Assembly (NCBI GenBank): GCA_019218445.1
Contig: JAHUUM010000002.1
Coordinates: forward strand, 62,001 to 126,000
Length of the DNA stretch: 64,000 nt
Source: Weeksellaceae bacterium TAE3-ERU29
GTDB taxonomy: Bacteria > Bacteroidota > Bacteroidia > Flavobacteriales > Weeksellaceae
Reading direction: 5' to 3'
The notes below the pieces were generated by a model. That model saw only the letters and a program-made list of their open reading frames with translations, was not told where the DNA came from and searched no databases. The position numbers and the translations under genes are program-made. Numbering within the stretch: position 1 is the stretch's first letter; every line of letters begins with the position of its first letter. This document shows positions 24,216 through 34,615 of this stretch, in pieces.

Positions 24216-25927
24216 ATGAGTAATTATGTAGTTTCAGCGAGAAAATATCGTCCGCAAAAATTTGATGAAGTAGTAGGGCAAGAATCAATAGCAACCACTT
24301 TGGAACATGCTATTTCTTCTGAGCATTTACCTCAGGCATTGCTTTTTTGTGGTCCGCGTGGTGTAGGGAAGACTACTTGTGCACGTATTTTAGCACGTAG
24401 AATTAACGAAAATGCCACAGAAACTCCTAATGAAGATACAGATTATTCATTTAATATTTTTGAGCTTGACGCCGCTTCTAACAACTCGGTAGACGATATT
24501 AGAAACTTGGTAGACCAAGTAAGATTTCCACCACAAGTCGGGAAATATAAAGTCTATATTATAGATGAGGTGCATATGCTTTCTAATCAAGCATTTAATG
24601 CTTTTTTAAAGACATTGGAAGAACCACCGGCTCACGCTATATTTATATTGGCTACGACAGAAAAACATAAGATTATACCTACAATTCTTTCTCGTTGCCA
24701 GATTTATGATTTCAAGCGAATTCAAATAAGTGACATTAAAAATCATTTGGCTAAGATTGCTGAAAAAGAAGGTGTTTCTTATGAGGATGACGCTTTACAC
24801 TTAATAGCCCAAAAAGCAGATGGTGCATTGAGAGATGCTTTGTCTATTTTTGATAGATTGGTTACTTTCGGGAAAGGGAATTTAGTTTTAAGTGAAGTAG
24901 CTGAAATTCTGAATGTTTTAGATTACGATACATATTTTAAAATTACAGACGCTTGTTTAGCGAATGATATTCCATTAGTTTTAAATTTGTTTGATGAAGT
25001 TCTACAAAAAGGCTTTGACGGACAAATGTTTATTTCCGGATTGGGCGGACATTTCAGGGATTTATTAATTGCTCAAAATGAACAAACTTTAAGTTTATTA
25101 GACGTTGGAGATAATACAAAAGCAAAATATTTAGAACAGGCTAAACAATGCTCAGCTAAATTATTGATTGATGCTATTGAAATCTGTAATACAACAGATA
25201 TAAATTATAAAGCAAGTAAAAATCAGAGATTAACAGTGGAAATTGCATTAATGCAATTGTCCTCTTTATCTTCTCCTGATGGTATTTCTAAAAAAAAAAG
25301 TTTAGAATCTTAGCTTCAGCATTCTATTCTAACATAGAGAATCCACAAAAAAAGAGCGTAAATAAAAACACTCCTAAACAAAATACTACACAGACTTCTG
25401 TTCATGATAATACTGAGGAAAAAGAAGAATCTCATATTGTAGAAAGACCGAAAGATTCTTTATTTAGCATTCAAAAAGAATTAGCTAAAGTTGAGAAAGA
25501 AAAAGAAAATAAGGAAGATGAAGAGCCTGAAACCGGTTTACCAAAAGATACATTTGATAAACATGATTTTAATGTTTTCTGGAATAATTATCTACAAAAA
25601 TTAAGTAAAGTAGATATTCCGGTATACAATGTTTTTCAAACTGCGAATTGGGAAATAATAGATTCGGAAAATGTAGAACTTACTTTTGATTCGGAATCTA
25701 TGGCAATTGAGTTCGAAAACGTAAAAGATAATTTTGTTACGGAATTACGCCAAGCCGTAAATAATTTTTATGTGAAAGTAGATAAGAAAATTAGCGTTTC
25801 TAAAAATACTAAACAACATATAAAAACTCGTAAAGATATTTTTGAAGATTTAATAAAAATCAATCCTTCGGTAGAAACTTTACGACAAGTTTTCCAATTA
25901 AATATTGAGGATGAACCTAAGGATTAA
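24216..25927 (+). CDS. dnaX: DNA polymerase III gamma/tau subunit, read through a -1 frameshift at an A10 run
   Basis: Clamp-loader ATPase. The first frame (24216-25313, 365 residues) has Walker A GPRGVGKT (46-53), Walker B IIDEVHML, the LSRC sensor region and the domain III collar, then stops at TAG 25311-25313. The zinc-binding cysteines usual after Walker A are missing, as in other flavobacterial DnaX. The tau part continues in the -1 frame to 25927: acidic/charged linker, then a C-terminal domain (FNVFWNNYLQKLSK, FEDLIKINPSVETLRQVFQL). A single -1 slip in the run at 25290-25299 joins them into one protein. The short form would be gamma and the long form tau. A natural slippage mechanism or an indel are both possible. 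Confidence 0.88.
25290..25326 (+). other. Slippery A10 run and downstream hairpin in dnaX
   Basis: Ten A's (25290-25299) are read as AAA AAA AAA A in the first frame. Slipping back one base gives AAG TTT AGA in the tau frame, and the zero-frame stop TAG follows 11 bases later. TAGAAT (25303-25308) can pair with ATTCTA (25321-25326), a weak 6-bp stem just past the run. Run length and position resemble the transcriptional-slippage dnaX of Thermus more than the E. coli ribosomal signal. Confidence 0.6.
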
Positions 25928-25944
25928 TTTATAAAATTATTCTC

Positions 25945-27105
25945 TTAACTATTCGTCCGTGCAATTGCTTTTATTTCTATTTCTTTTAAAGAATTTACTA
26001 AATAATCTATTTCTTCTTTTGTGTTATATTTGCTTAAAGAAATTCTGAGAGGCGTTGTTTTATCAATAATTTCATCGTTTAATAAAACATGCATTACTTC
26101 GGAAACTTTAGCTGCCCCTGAACTACAAGCACTTCCTTGCGACACCGCAATCCCTTTTAAATCCAACTCGAAACCGATAAGACTATCTTTAAACGGCAAC
26201 AAAATATTTATAATTGTATAAAGACTTTTTTCTCTATCGGTACATTTTCCATTAAAGACAATATTTGGAAAAGTTCCTTTTAATTTAGTAATTGTATAAT
26301 CTTTTAATTCTTGAATATATTTTTGATCAGTTTCATAATCTTCATTTGCAATTTCAAAGGCTTTTCCCATTCCCACAATCCCAGTAAGGTTCTCTGTTCC
26401 GGAACGTAAATTTCTTTCTTGTCCGCCACCTGTGATTTGAGCTTTTAAACCTGTTCCTTTCTTTATATAAGCAAAGCCTACTCCACTCGGTCCATGATAT
26501 TTATGTGCACTACTACTTGCAAAATCTACCGGTAATTCATTTAAATTTATAGGAAAATGCCCTAAAGTCTGCACCATATCTGAATGATAATAAGCATTGT
26601 AAGTTTTTGCCAATTCCCCAATTTTATGAATATCGTAAATATTTCCAATTTCATTATTGGCATGCATAAGTGTAATTAGAGTTTTAGAATCATCAGACTT
26701 TAAAATTTCTTCTAAATGATTGTAATCTAAATCTCCATCAGGTAAAATATTTACCAATTCAAGTTTAATTTCTCTATCGGTACAAATCGTTCTTACGGTT
26801 TCTGCCACGCATTTATGCTCCATAGGAGAAGTGATAATCCTTTTAACTCCTAAATAATCAACACATGAACGAATAATTAAATTATTAGCTTCTGTTCCGC
26901 ACGAAGTAAAAATAATCTCTCCCGAAGTTACTTTAGTATATTTAGAAATAATCTTTCTCGCATTTTCTATTAGCCCTTTAGTTTGCCTACCAAATGAATG
27001 TGTAGAAGATGGATTTCCAAAGCTATTCTTCATAGCAAAAACCATACTTTCAATTACGGATTCATGTGGTTTGGTTGTTGCTGCATTATCAAAATATACT
27101 TTCAT
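25945..27105 (-). CDS. Cysteine desulfurase, NifS/IscS type
   Basis: A 386-residue PLP enzyme that takes sulfur from cysteine for Fe-S cluster or tRNA thiolation. PLP Lys202 is in SSAHKYHGPSGVGF, the catalytic Cys327 in VSQGSACSSGA, and His97 in PMEHKCV, all as in group I (NifS/IscS-like) enzymes. Length is normal. No iscU or suf genes are adjacent, so the sulfur acceptor is unknown. A PrcB-like lipoprotein gene starts 4 bases upstream of it on the same strand, so the two could be co-transcribed. Confidence 0.92.
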   Translation of the reverse strand: MKVYFDNAATTKPHESVIESMVFAMKNSFGNPSSTHSFGRQTKGLIENARKIISKYTKVTSGEIIFTSCGTEANNLIIRSCVDYLGVKRIITSPMEHKCVAETVRTICTDREIKLELVNILPDGDLDYNHLEEILKSDDSKTLITLMHANNEIGNIYDIHKIGELAKTYNAYYHSDMVQTLGHFPINLNELPVDFASSSAHKYHGPSGVGFAYIKKGTGLKAQITGGGQERNLRSGTENLTGIVGMGKAFEIANEDYETDQKYIQELKDYTITKLKGTFPNIVFNGKCTDREKSLYTIINILLPFKDSLIGFELDLKGIAVSQGSACSSGAAKVSEVMHVLLNDEIIDKTTPLRISLSKYNTKEEIDYLVNSLKEIEIKAIARTNS

Positions 27106-27109
27106 TTTC

Positions 27110-27601
27110 TTACGAATTTGTAAATTTTAAATCAAAATTAGTTTTCTTTTTTAATTTATCAATAACAATAAACATATATTCATTTACAATTGCCATTGTT
27201 ACAGGTTGAGAAAAATCAACAGGGGGAACTATTAAATTAATTGTACAAGTATCATTCTTATAAATAACATTTTTCACTTTTTTAGGTGGAACCCCATGAC
27301 TTGAGCGATTAAAATCTATTAAAATCACAGATTTTTCATTAAAATCAATCGTAGGTAATTCAGGTTGCGGAGAAACTGTAGAATTTCGATTTGCCCAAAG
27401 AATGGAAAATTCGTCTTGATTATTAATAAGTTCTATTTTTTCTTCTCCCGCTCCTCCGTGAGATGAATATTTCAATACTTTAAAATTCAATGTATCTTTT
27501 ACCATATAATTATTTTTATACGGAGTAGCACTTAAGTTTTGTTTATTACAAGATAATAAAAAAACGACGGCAATTATGCTAAAAAAAATTGTCTTATTCA
27601 T
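27110..27601 (-). CDS. Small lipoprotein, possibly PrcB-like
   Basis: The 163-residue protein, from ATG at 27601 (an earlier in-frame ATG adds six residues), has a lipoprotein signal ending FLLSC. The mature part is beta-rich. The block EFSILWANRNSTVSPQPELP, DFNEKSVILIDFNRSSHG, VNEYMFIVIDK resembles the order of the PrcB-type C-terminal domain, but no decisive motif is seen, so this is a hint only. The stop is 4 bases before the desulfurase start. Function is unknown. Confidence 0.7.
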   Translation of the reverse strand: MNKTIFFSIIAVVFLLSCNKQNLSATPYKNNYMVKDTLNFKVLKYSSHGGAGEEKIELINNQDEFSILWANRNSTVSPQPELPTIDFNEKSVILIDFNRSSHGVPPKKVKNVIYKNDTCTINLIVPPVDFSQPVTMAIVNEYMFIVIDKLKKKTNFDLKFTNS

Positions 27602-27654
27602 ATTTCTTTTTTTGAACAAGACAATTTATAAATATTATTTTAATAAAAAAACTT

Positions 27655-27999
27655 TTAGTCTCCTATTCCTAAAATCGAGTTGAAGAAAGAAGTAATAATC
27701 GATAAAATTATACTAAACAACATTGCCCACCAGAAGCCGTCTACCTTAAATCCGCTTACTAACCAACCACATAATAAAATAATTACTGCATTAATAACTA
27801 AAGCAAAAAGCCCAAAGGTTAATACCGTTAAAGGAAAACTGAAAAAACTCAAAACAGGTTTTATAAATGCATTTAAAATCCCTAAAACAATTGCAAAAAT
27901 AATGGCAGTAGTAAAAGTGGTAATATGTACACCATTTAGATTTTTTCCTAAAAAGAAGGCAACAACTGCCGTAACTAATAAATTGATAATAAGATTCAT
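27655..27999 (-). CDS. Phage_holin_4_2-family membrane protein
   Basis: A 114-residue protein with about four membrane helices (LIINLLVTAVVAFFLG, FTTAIIFAIVLGILNAFI, VLTFGLFALVINAVIILLCG, WWAMLFSIILSIITSFFNSI). The AxILGxLNAFIKPVLSFFSFPLTVLTFG wording is typical of PF04020. Despite the name, most members are chromosomal housekeeping membrane proteins of unknown role. The ATG overlaps the stop of the upstream SUFU-type gene by 4 bases (ATGA), so they are co-translated. Confidence 0.85.
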   Translation of the reverse strand: MNLIINLLVTAVVAFFLGKNLNGVHITTFTTAIIFAIVLGILNAFIKPVLSFFSFPLTVLTFGLFALVINAVIILLCGWLVSGFKVDGFWWAMLFSIILSIITSFFNSILGIGD

Positions 28000-28685
28000 A
28001 TAACTGATTTTCTATTTAAGTCTGTAATTAATAATGGATTATTTGTCCTCAATTTTTGTTCCAATTCTTTAAGCCTTTCTAAATTTGGTTCTTCTAATAA
28101 AAACTCTAATTCTTTAGACGTTATTCCTACTATTTGTAAAAATTGAACATTCCCGTGGAGTGTTTCTATGGTTTCCAAAATCGGGTCTTCTACAAATATT
28201 AATCCTGTAATATCTGTATCGCATTCTAATCGTATTGGTCCGTTTACGGGTAAAAATTGATTGGGCATAAACCAATGCTGTGTTTGGTTTACAAACTGAG
28301 CCAAGTTATTCATAACTTGTGTTGCCCAAATTGGGTCACCAAAAGTTTTATTTTTATTATCCTCGTCTTGTTCAAAAGGAAGTACTCTAAAAGTAAGTTC
28401 AAATCCCCATTTGCTAAATTTCTGACCAAAAGCCTTCTCGTTAAAGTATAACTCACTTAATCCATAAGAAATTAAATGTCTGTGTTTTATAGGCTCTTCT
28501 ACATCAAAAATACTTACGCCTTGTAAATTATTTTGATTAGCATCATAAAACTCATCTTCTTCCTGAATCGGATAATGGCGAAAATCCATTTTTGGATAAA
28601 ACTCTTTAAGGTAAGCATCTATGGCAGAACGTCCCGGAGCATCGGCATTATCTTTATACTTTTTTATGTATTCCTCTTTAGTCAT
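27996..28685 (-). CDS. Suppressor-of-fused (SUFU) domain protein
   Basis: A 229-residue protein, from ATG at 28685. The SUFU pattern is clear: DPIWATQVMNNLAQFV, TQHWFMPNQFLPVNGPIRL, ITGLIFVEDPIL and FLQIVGITSKELEFL. Bacterial SUFU proteins are often immunity proteins or regulators of toxin systems, but no toxin is adjacent here. A -7 box at 28702-28709 supports the 28685 start; a longer in-frame ATG at 28724 lies upstream of it. It overlaps the next gene by 4 bases, giving a two-gene operon. Confidence 0.87.
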   Translation of the reverse strand: MTKEEYIKKYKDNADAPGRSAIDAYLKEFYPKMDFRHYPIQEEDEFYDANQNNLQGVSIFDVEEPIKHRHLISYGLSELYFNEKAFGQKFSKWGFELTFRVLPFEQDEDNKNKTFGDPIWATQVMNNLAQFVNQTQHWFMPNQFLPVNGPIRLECDTDITGLIFVEDPILETIETLHGNVQFLQIVGITSKELEFLLEEPNLERLKELEQKLRTNNPLLITDLNRKSVI

Positions 28686-28701
28686 GTTTTTTATTTGAAT
28701 G

Positions 28702-28709
28702 CAAAAGTA
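28702..28709 (-). promoter_or_regulatory. -7 box of the SUFU-holin-like operon
   Basis: Reads TACTTTTG on the minus strand, 16 bases before the ATG at 28685. The remaining 28710-28931 is AT-rich with nothing recognised. Confidence 0.55.
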
Positions 28710-28931
28710 ACATTTCTTACTCATTATTTTTATAATCGTTCCTTACATTTATCATAATAAGGTAAAAGCCTTTAATGACAAATTCAGAAAAATGAAAGGA
28801 ATGTGAACATCTATTAATAAATATCTTAATTCTTTTTTGAGAGAATATTCTTATCTAATATATTTTTGTTAATTAGTTAGCTGTGAATGTGTTGGAATTT
28901 TGATTTATTTAGAACAACTAATTTATTTTAA

Positions 28932-29340
28932 TTAATATTATGATTATATAAATATTTTTTATTTCCTTTGTAAAGGAATTAATTAAGGATAAAAATATAG
29001 CTATGAAAAAATACGTGTTTTTCTTATTCCTATGGATTAGCGGAATAAATGTCTTTGCTCAGCAGCATATTACAGGAAAAGTAATAAATAGCTCAACACA
29101 GACACCTATTGAGTTTGTAAATGTTTTACTTTATCAAAATGATAGTATTCCCGTCTCATAAACTATCACAGATGAATCTGGTGATTTCAATTTATCTGCT
29201 GAAAAAGGAGATTATATTTTAAAAATAGAACAGTTTGGAGAAACTTTTCTAAGTAAAGATATCTCTCTTGACAAAGATTTAGATTTAGGAGTATTACCCG
29301 TAGAGCAATCTTTCACTTTACAAGAAATTGTGATTGAAGC
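28932..29340 (+). repeat. 5' module repeat, copy 1 (leader, signal peptide and N-terminal domain)
   Basis: About 409 bases that are nearly the same as 31379-31781. They cover about 70 bases of leader from TTAATATTATGATT, the ATG, the signal peptide and the carboxypeptidase-regulatory-like domain, and end at GTGATTGAAGC. After that the sequences differ completely. Confidence 0.85.
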
Positions 29341-31354
29341 TAAAAGAAGAATCATTAAGCAAGTTGGTGACAAACTTCAATTCGATGTAGAAAATTCTCC
29401 TTTCGCTGAGGGGAATAATGGATTAGACATTTTAAAAAGGAGTCCTAAACTGACTGTTACATCTTCAGGAGGAGTTATGCTGAAAAATAAATCAGTTGAA
29501 GTGCTTATCAATGGTAGAAAGATGAATATGTCAGCTGATGAACTCGGTACTTATCTTCAGTCATTGACTTCGGAAGATATTAAACTTGTTGAAATACAAG
29601 AGGTTGCCTCGTCTGACCAAGAGGCTTCATCACAAGGAGGAGTAGTTAATATTATTCTAAAAAACATTCCTAAAGGATTTCGTGCGATTGCCAAATCGTC
29701 TTATCTGCATAGAAAGAGTGACTTTGGAACATACAAAGGCAGTCTTAATTTGAATTATGGAACAGAACAATGGAATTTATATTCAGACTTTTCTTACGCT
29801 AAGAACAGAGATTTAGGAGAGTCAGAAGGAACTTTCTTGTATAAAAAAGGAAATACGAATAATAGCAACGGAGATTTTATACAAGATAACAATAATTTAG
29901 GTATCCGTTTAGGGACTATATATTATTTGAATGATAAAAATACTTTTGGGATTGAGGGGTATTTCAGTACCAGTCAATTTGAAATTGACTCTAAAGAAGC
30001 TATGAAAATAGTTAGTCCGGCTACGAATATCCAAAGTCAAAACCAATCATTGTTAAGTTTACCAAGTGATTTGTGGTACACTACTTTTAACTATACCTTA
30101 AAAACCGATGAGAAAGGCAGTTCTTTAAAATTGATTGCCGATATAGGAGAGAATCAAGGAAAATCTCAAAACAAAGTATCTTCGGTTTATAACTCTAATT
30201 CATCTCTTAATTCAAATAATCTATTTACTTCAGAATCTCGCTCTAAGTATTACACAGTTCAGTTAGATGGTGTTCAAAAATGGGATAATAATTGGGAATG
30301 GAATGCAGGAACTAAGTTTAGTTCTGTTAGTCGAGATAATTTTTTAAATGTTAATCTTTTGCAGTCTAATCAATGGATAGAGGATATGAGTAAAAAACAA
30401 GATTTTGATAATCAAGAGCAAATTTTGGCAGGGTACACTACTTTGGCTAAAGTCATGGGAAAACATTTCCTTAAAGTAGGTGTCCGATTGGAGAATACTA
30501 AAATTGAAGGTATCAATAACATAAATCAACAAAAAGTTGAGCAAGAATATACTAAGTGGTTTCCAACCCTTTATTACAGATATGATTTTGAAAACCAAAA
30601 AAGTGTTTCAGTAAGCTATCGAAAAAGTATTTCCCGTCCGTCATTTAGAGATTTAAATCCGTTTGTATTTAAGCAAAATGATTTTTTGTATCAAATAGGG
30701 AATCCTAATTTACAGCCTTTTTATAAAGACCTTGTAAATGTTGAAGTCTCATTTAAAAATAATAGTTTATCATTTTATACGGCTTACACTAAGGACTTGA
30801 TAACCAATGTTTATTATACTGATAAAAACTATATTAACTATTACCAACCACAGAATTTCGGTAATTACAGAGAGTGGGGAGCAGACTATTCTTATGCAAA
30901 TTATATCACAAAATGGTTATACACAAGTGCAGTTGCCGGAGTTTTTCATAATAGTTTCCAATCGGGTGATGGAGTAGATAAGTCAGGAACTTCGTTTTAT
31001 GCTATCATGTATAATTACATACCACTTCCTAATAATTGGGCGTTAGAGTTTTATAATTCTTATAATCATACCCGAGTAAGCAAAAACTTAAAGGCTTATG
31101 AAAAGTATTATATGGACATTAGTGTTAGAAAGAAATTCTTTAATGATAAACTCCTATTGGTAGCGAGTATTGATGACGTGTTTAATACACTTAGAGATAG
31201 AAATATCTCCTATTTTAAGGATTTTGAGTTTGAATTCTATCAAAAACGACTTACACGTGGTTTCTCTCTTAGTTTGACATACACTTTTGATAATCATAAA
31301 AAGGTAAATGATAAAAAAGTTCAATCCGAAAACGAGAGTAGAGGAAGACTTTAA
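29003..31354 (+). pseudogene. OMP_b-brl_3-type TonB-dependent receptor with in-frame TAA at codon 53
   Basis: From ATG at 29003: signal peptide (MKKYVFFLFL ... VFAQ), then a CarboxypepD_reg-like domain (ITGKVINSSTQTPIEFVNVL). TAA at 29159-29161 interrupts it where the next gene has GGA. The same frame stays open to 31354 with plug (ILKRSPKLTVTSSGGVML, SQGGVVNIILKNIPKG) and barrel ending FSLSLTYTFDN. Only a GTG at 29330 could restart, without a signal peptide, so the barrel could not be exported. This is probably a young pseudogene; readthrough or a sequencing error is possible. Confidence 0.8.
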
Positions 31355-31378
31355 ATAAAAAACTAAAATAAATTTAAG

Positions 31379-31781
31379 TTAATATTATAATTAAATATTT
31401 TTATTTCCTTTGAAAGAGAATTAATCATATGTAAAAATATAACCATGAAAAAATATGTGTTTCTCTTATTCCTGTCGGTTAATGGAATAAATGTTTTTGC
31501 TCAACAGCATATCACAGGAAAAGTAATAAACAGTTCAACACAGACACCTATTGAGTTTGTAAATGTTTTACTTTTTCAAAATGATAGCATTCCTGTCACA
31601 GGAACTATCACAGATGAGTTAGGTAATTTCAATTTATCTGCTGAAAAAGGAGATTATATTTTAAAAATAGAACAGTTTGGAGAAACGTTTCTAAGTAAAA
31701 ACATTTCTCTGCTAAAGATTTATATTTAGGAGTATTACCCGTAGAGCAATCCTTAGCATTAAAAGAAATTGTGATTGAGGC
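31379..31781 (+). repeat. 5' module repeat, copy 2
   Basis: Near-copy of 28932-29340, ending GTGATTGAGGC. It lacks one base inside the signal-domain region (around 31701-31710), which breaks the reading frame. Confidence 0.85.
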
Positions 31782-33744
31782 GTCATTAAAAAAGCAGTAT
31801 GCAGATAGAGCCGTTTATTCTTTTGACAAAGAAACCTTAGAAAAAGCCCGTTATGCAAAAGATTTATTGGTTTCATTACCTGAATTACAGTTAGACCCTA
31901 TATCTCAAGCAGTAAATAGCACCAGAGGGGGTAAAGTTTTATTTCTTGTTAATGGAATAGAAGCAACAGATAATCAAATTAAAAGTATTGCTCCTACTTA
32001 TGTGAAAAGAGTAATATATTACGATATTCCTCCTACACGATGGGCAAATCGAGCAGACATAGTGGTTAATATTATCACACAAAATCCCGAAGTGGGATAT
32101 TCCTATGGTGCAGAGGCGTTCTCAGCTTTTACCACAGGTTTTGTAAATGGTTCTGCTTATGCAGACTACACCAAAGGAAATAATAATTTTGGTTTGGAGT
32201 ATAAGATAAATGTAAGAAACTATAATAATCGTCAGAATGAAAATTCTTATACTTATGAATTAAACAATAAAAAATATCATATTCTTAATCATCAAAAGGA
32301 CCACTTTGGCTATACTAATCAAGACATGGCACTTCGTTATACACGAGCAGTAAATGATGATTATACTTTTCAAACAAAATTTACAATTACACCTTTTAGT
32401 AGTTTTTCTGATGGGGAAGGTAAGAGCCTTTTTCAGGAGGATAATGCTAAAACAAATCATCAATCTATACAAAAAAATGACTCTAAGTATACCAATCCAA
32501 CTTTAGACATTTATTATTCTAAGAATCTCGGAGAAAGAGATGAGTTAATTTTTAATATTATTGGTTCTCATTATAAAACTCAATCAACTCGCCTCAAGCG
32601 TGAATGGAATATTGCAACAAATGCAAATGTATTTAATGACAATATGAATTTAGAAACTACACAAACAGGTATTGTAGGGGAGATTTCTCACACACATAAG
32701 TTTGAAAAAGGACAACTAAACTCAGGTTACTTTGTGCAAAACACAGCTATTTCCAATAACTTAAAGAATCTTTTAGGAGATTCGCAATATGATGTAAACT
32801 ATTTTGAGCAATATTTTTATACCGAATACTCTTCTAAATGGAAGAATTTGAATTATCGTTTGAGTATGGGATTAACGAATATAAATAATAAAAGTGCCGT
32901 TGAAACAACTAATTATTGGACACCTAATCCTAAAATCGTTTTATCTTACTCTTTAATGAAAAATCATACACTAAGGCTTTATTCTCAATATAATACTAAT
33001 AACCCCAGCGGAGCAGAATTAAGTCCTAATGTAATTCAAGTTGCCCCTAATTTAGTATCAAGCGGGAATCCTTATTTAAAACCTTCAAATAAATGGTCAA
33101 ATGATTTAATTTATTCGTATTACAATAAGTATTTTGATGTAAATATGGCTGCTTTTTATGAGTACACTAATAACCCAATCATTAGTTTATATACTTATAA
33201 TTCTACACAAAATTATTATGATTTAAAAAGTGTAAATAGCAAACACTACAAACAATACGGGCTTAATTTTATTGGAAGAGTAAAACCGTTTGGAAATAAC
33301 TTATTATCTATAAAAGCTATTGTAGCTCCTATCTATCAGTCTATTTTACTACCTAACAATAATGAATTGAAAAATATGCAGTGGAGCAATATTTTTACTA
33401 TTAATTCTGAATATAAGAATTTTAACCTCCAATATCAATTTAATATCCCTACGTACTCCTTGGAAGGGTTATTTTTATCTACGAATGAAAATAAAAGCCA
33501 CTTATTTGTAGGGTATAAAAAAGATAGTTGGTATTTCTCAGCAGGAATGTATTGGATAGGAATGCCGTCAAAATACGATACAAAGACAATAGAAGGAAGT
33601 TTAGTTAATTACACTTCTCATACAGAAATATTTAATAATAAAAACATGTTTGTTATCGGGTTGAGTTATGATTTTTCAAGTGGTAAGAAATTACAAATGA
33701 ACAAAAAATTGAATAATCGTCCGGCAGATGCAGTTATGTTTTAA
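31445..33744 (+). pseudogene. Second OMP_b-brl_3-type receptor, broken by a 1-base deletion
   Basis: ATG at 31445 starts the same signal peptide and N-terminal domain as the upstream gene, but the frame ends at 31727-31729. Compared with copy 1, one base is missing near 31701-31710 (copy 1 CTCTTGACAAAG, copy 2 CTCTGCTAAAG). The -1 frame then runs to 33744 with a different plug (LLVSLPELQLDPISQ, ADIVVNIITQNPEVGY) and barrel (GLSYDFSSGKKLQ). A GTG restart at 31771 would lack a signal peptide. So both tandem receptors are broken in the same module by different lesions. Confidence 0.8.
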
Positions 33745-33866
33745 AAGAATAGAAAGATAGTTTTTAATATCAGAAAACGAAAATTTAGATTAACACTCAT
33801 TTGACTATATAAATAAAAAACTTTAATATTGTAAATAGATATTCAGTACTAATCAACAGTATAACC

Positions 33867-34523
33867 ATGGCAGAAAAAAAGAAAAGAAAAACGACTTCAG
33901 GTCCAATTCGGGATAAATCTCGAACCATGACAAAAATGATAAATGCAGTAGGTAAAGTTTTACAGAAAAAAGGATACGAGAACCTAAATGCTGCAACTAT
34001 TGCAAGAGCTGCCGGTGTTGACAAAAAATTAGTATGGACATATTTTGGTAGTGTTGATAATCTAATAGAGGAATACATAAATTTAAAAGCTTTTTGGACT
34101 CTTGGAGTTCCTAATTCGGTAATTACTAAAATTATTGAAAGTCCGGATAAAGTGGGAGAAGAGGAAACTGCGGAGCTTTTAGATGAATATTTTGATACGT
34201 TTAATCAGAACATAGCTTTACAAAAAGTTGTGCATTGGGAAATGGGGCAATCTACCAAACTTTTACGAAAGGTAGCAGACAAAAGAGAAATGGTAGGAGA
34301 GCAATTGTTTTCTTTGGTTGATGGTAAGTTTAAAAACTCAGAGGTTGATATAAGAGCCACTATCGCTTTATTATTGGGAGGTATTTACTATCTTAATTTA
34401 CATGCTAACACCAATGGAAGCACAGTCTGTGGAATAGATATTAACGAAGATGAAGACAAAGAACGAATCAAAAAAGCTATGGAAAAGATTATCAAAAATG
34501 CCTTTGATGATATAAAAGATTAA
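33867..34523 (+). CDS. TetR-family transcriptional regulator
   Basis: A 218-residue protein with a TetR HTH near residues 20-70 (KMINAVGKVLQKKGYENLNA, TIARAAGVDKKLVWTYFGSV). It has a basic N-terminal tail (AEKKKRKTTSG) and a helical ligand-binding C-terminal half. It lies on the same strand right after the two receptor genes, 122 bases downstream, and is the obvious candidate regulator of that locus or of something similar. The inducer is unknown. Confidence 0.87.
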   Translation: MAEKKKRKTTSGPIRDKSRTMTKMINAVGKVLQKKGYENLNAATIARAAGVDKKLVWTYFGSVDNLIEEYINLKAFWTLGVPNSVITKIIESPDKVGEEETAELLDEYFDTFNQNIALQKVVHWEMGQSTKLLRKVADKREMVGEQLFSLVDGKFKNSEVDIRATIALLLGGIYYLNLHANTNGSTVCGIDINEDEDKERIKKAMEKIIKNAFDDIKD

Positions 34524-34565
34524 TATCTATGTTACTATACGCACAAACATATAACATTTATTTTA

Positions 34566-34597
34566 TTTGAATAGAAATTGATTATTCCTTACATTTG
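34566..34597 (+). promoter_or_regulatory. Promoter of the DUF1080 gene
   Basis: TTTG at 34566-34569 and TACATTTG at 34590-34597, spaced 20 bases. The start codon at 34616 is 18 bases downstream, which argues against the upstream TTG at 34595. Confidence 0.65.
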
Positions 34598-34615
34598 ATA
34601 CAAAATAATTTAATT

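Noticed and set aside
25290-25300. The AAAAAAG heptamer as an E. coli-like in-frame ribosomal slippery site
   Set aside because: AAG is not a zero-frame codon here (the zero frame reads AAA AAA AGT), so only a homopolymer slip or an indel fits; no SD-like stimulator is seen upstream.
27655-27999. Phage lysis cassette because of the holin name
   Set aside because: PF04020 proteins are mostly chromosomal; no endolysin or phage gene is nearby.
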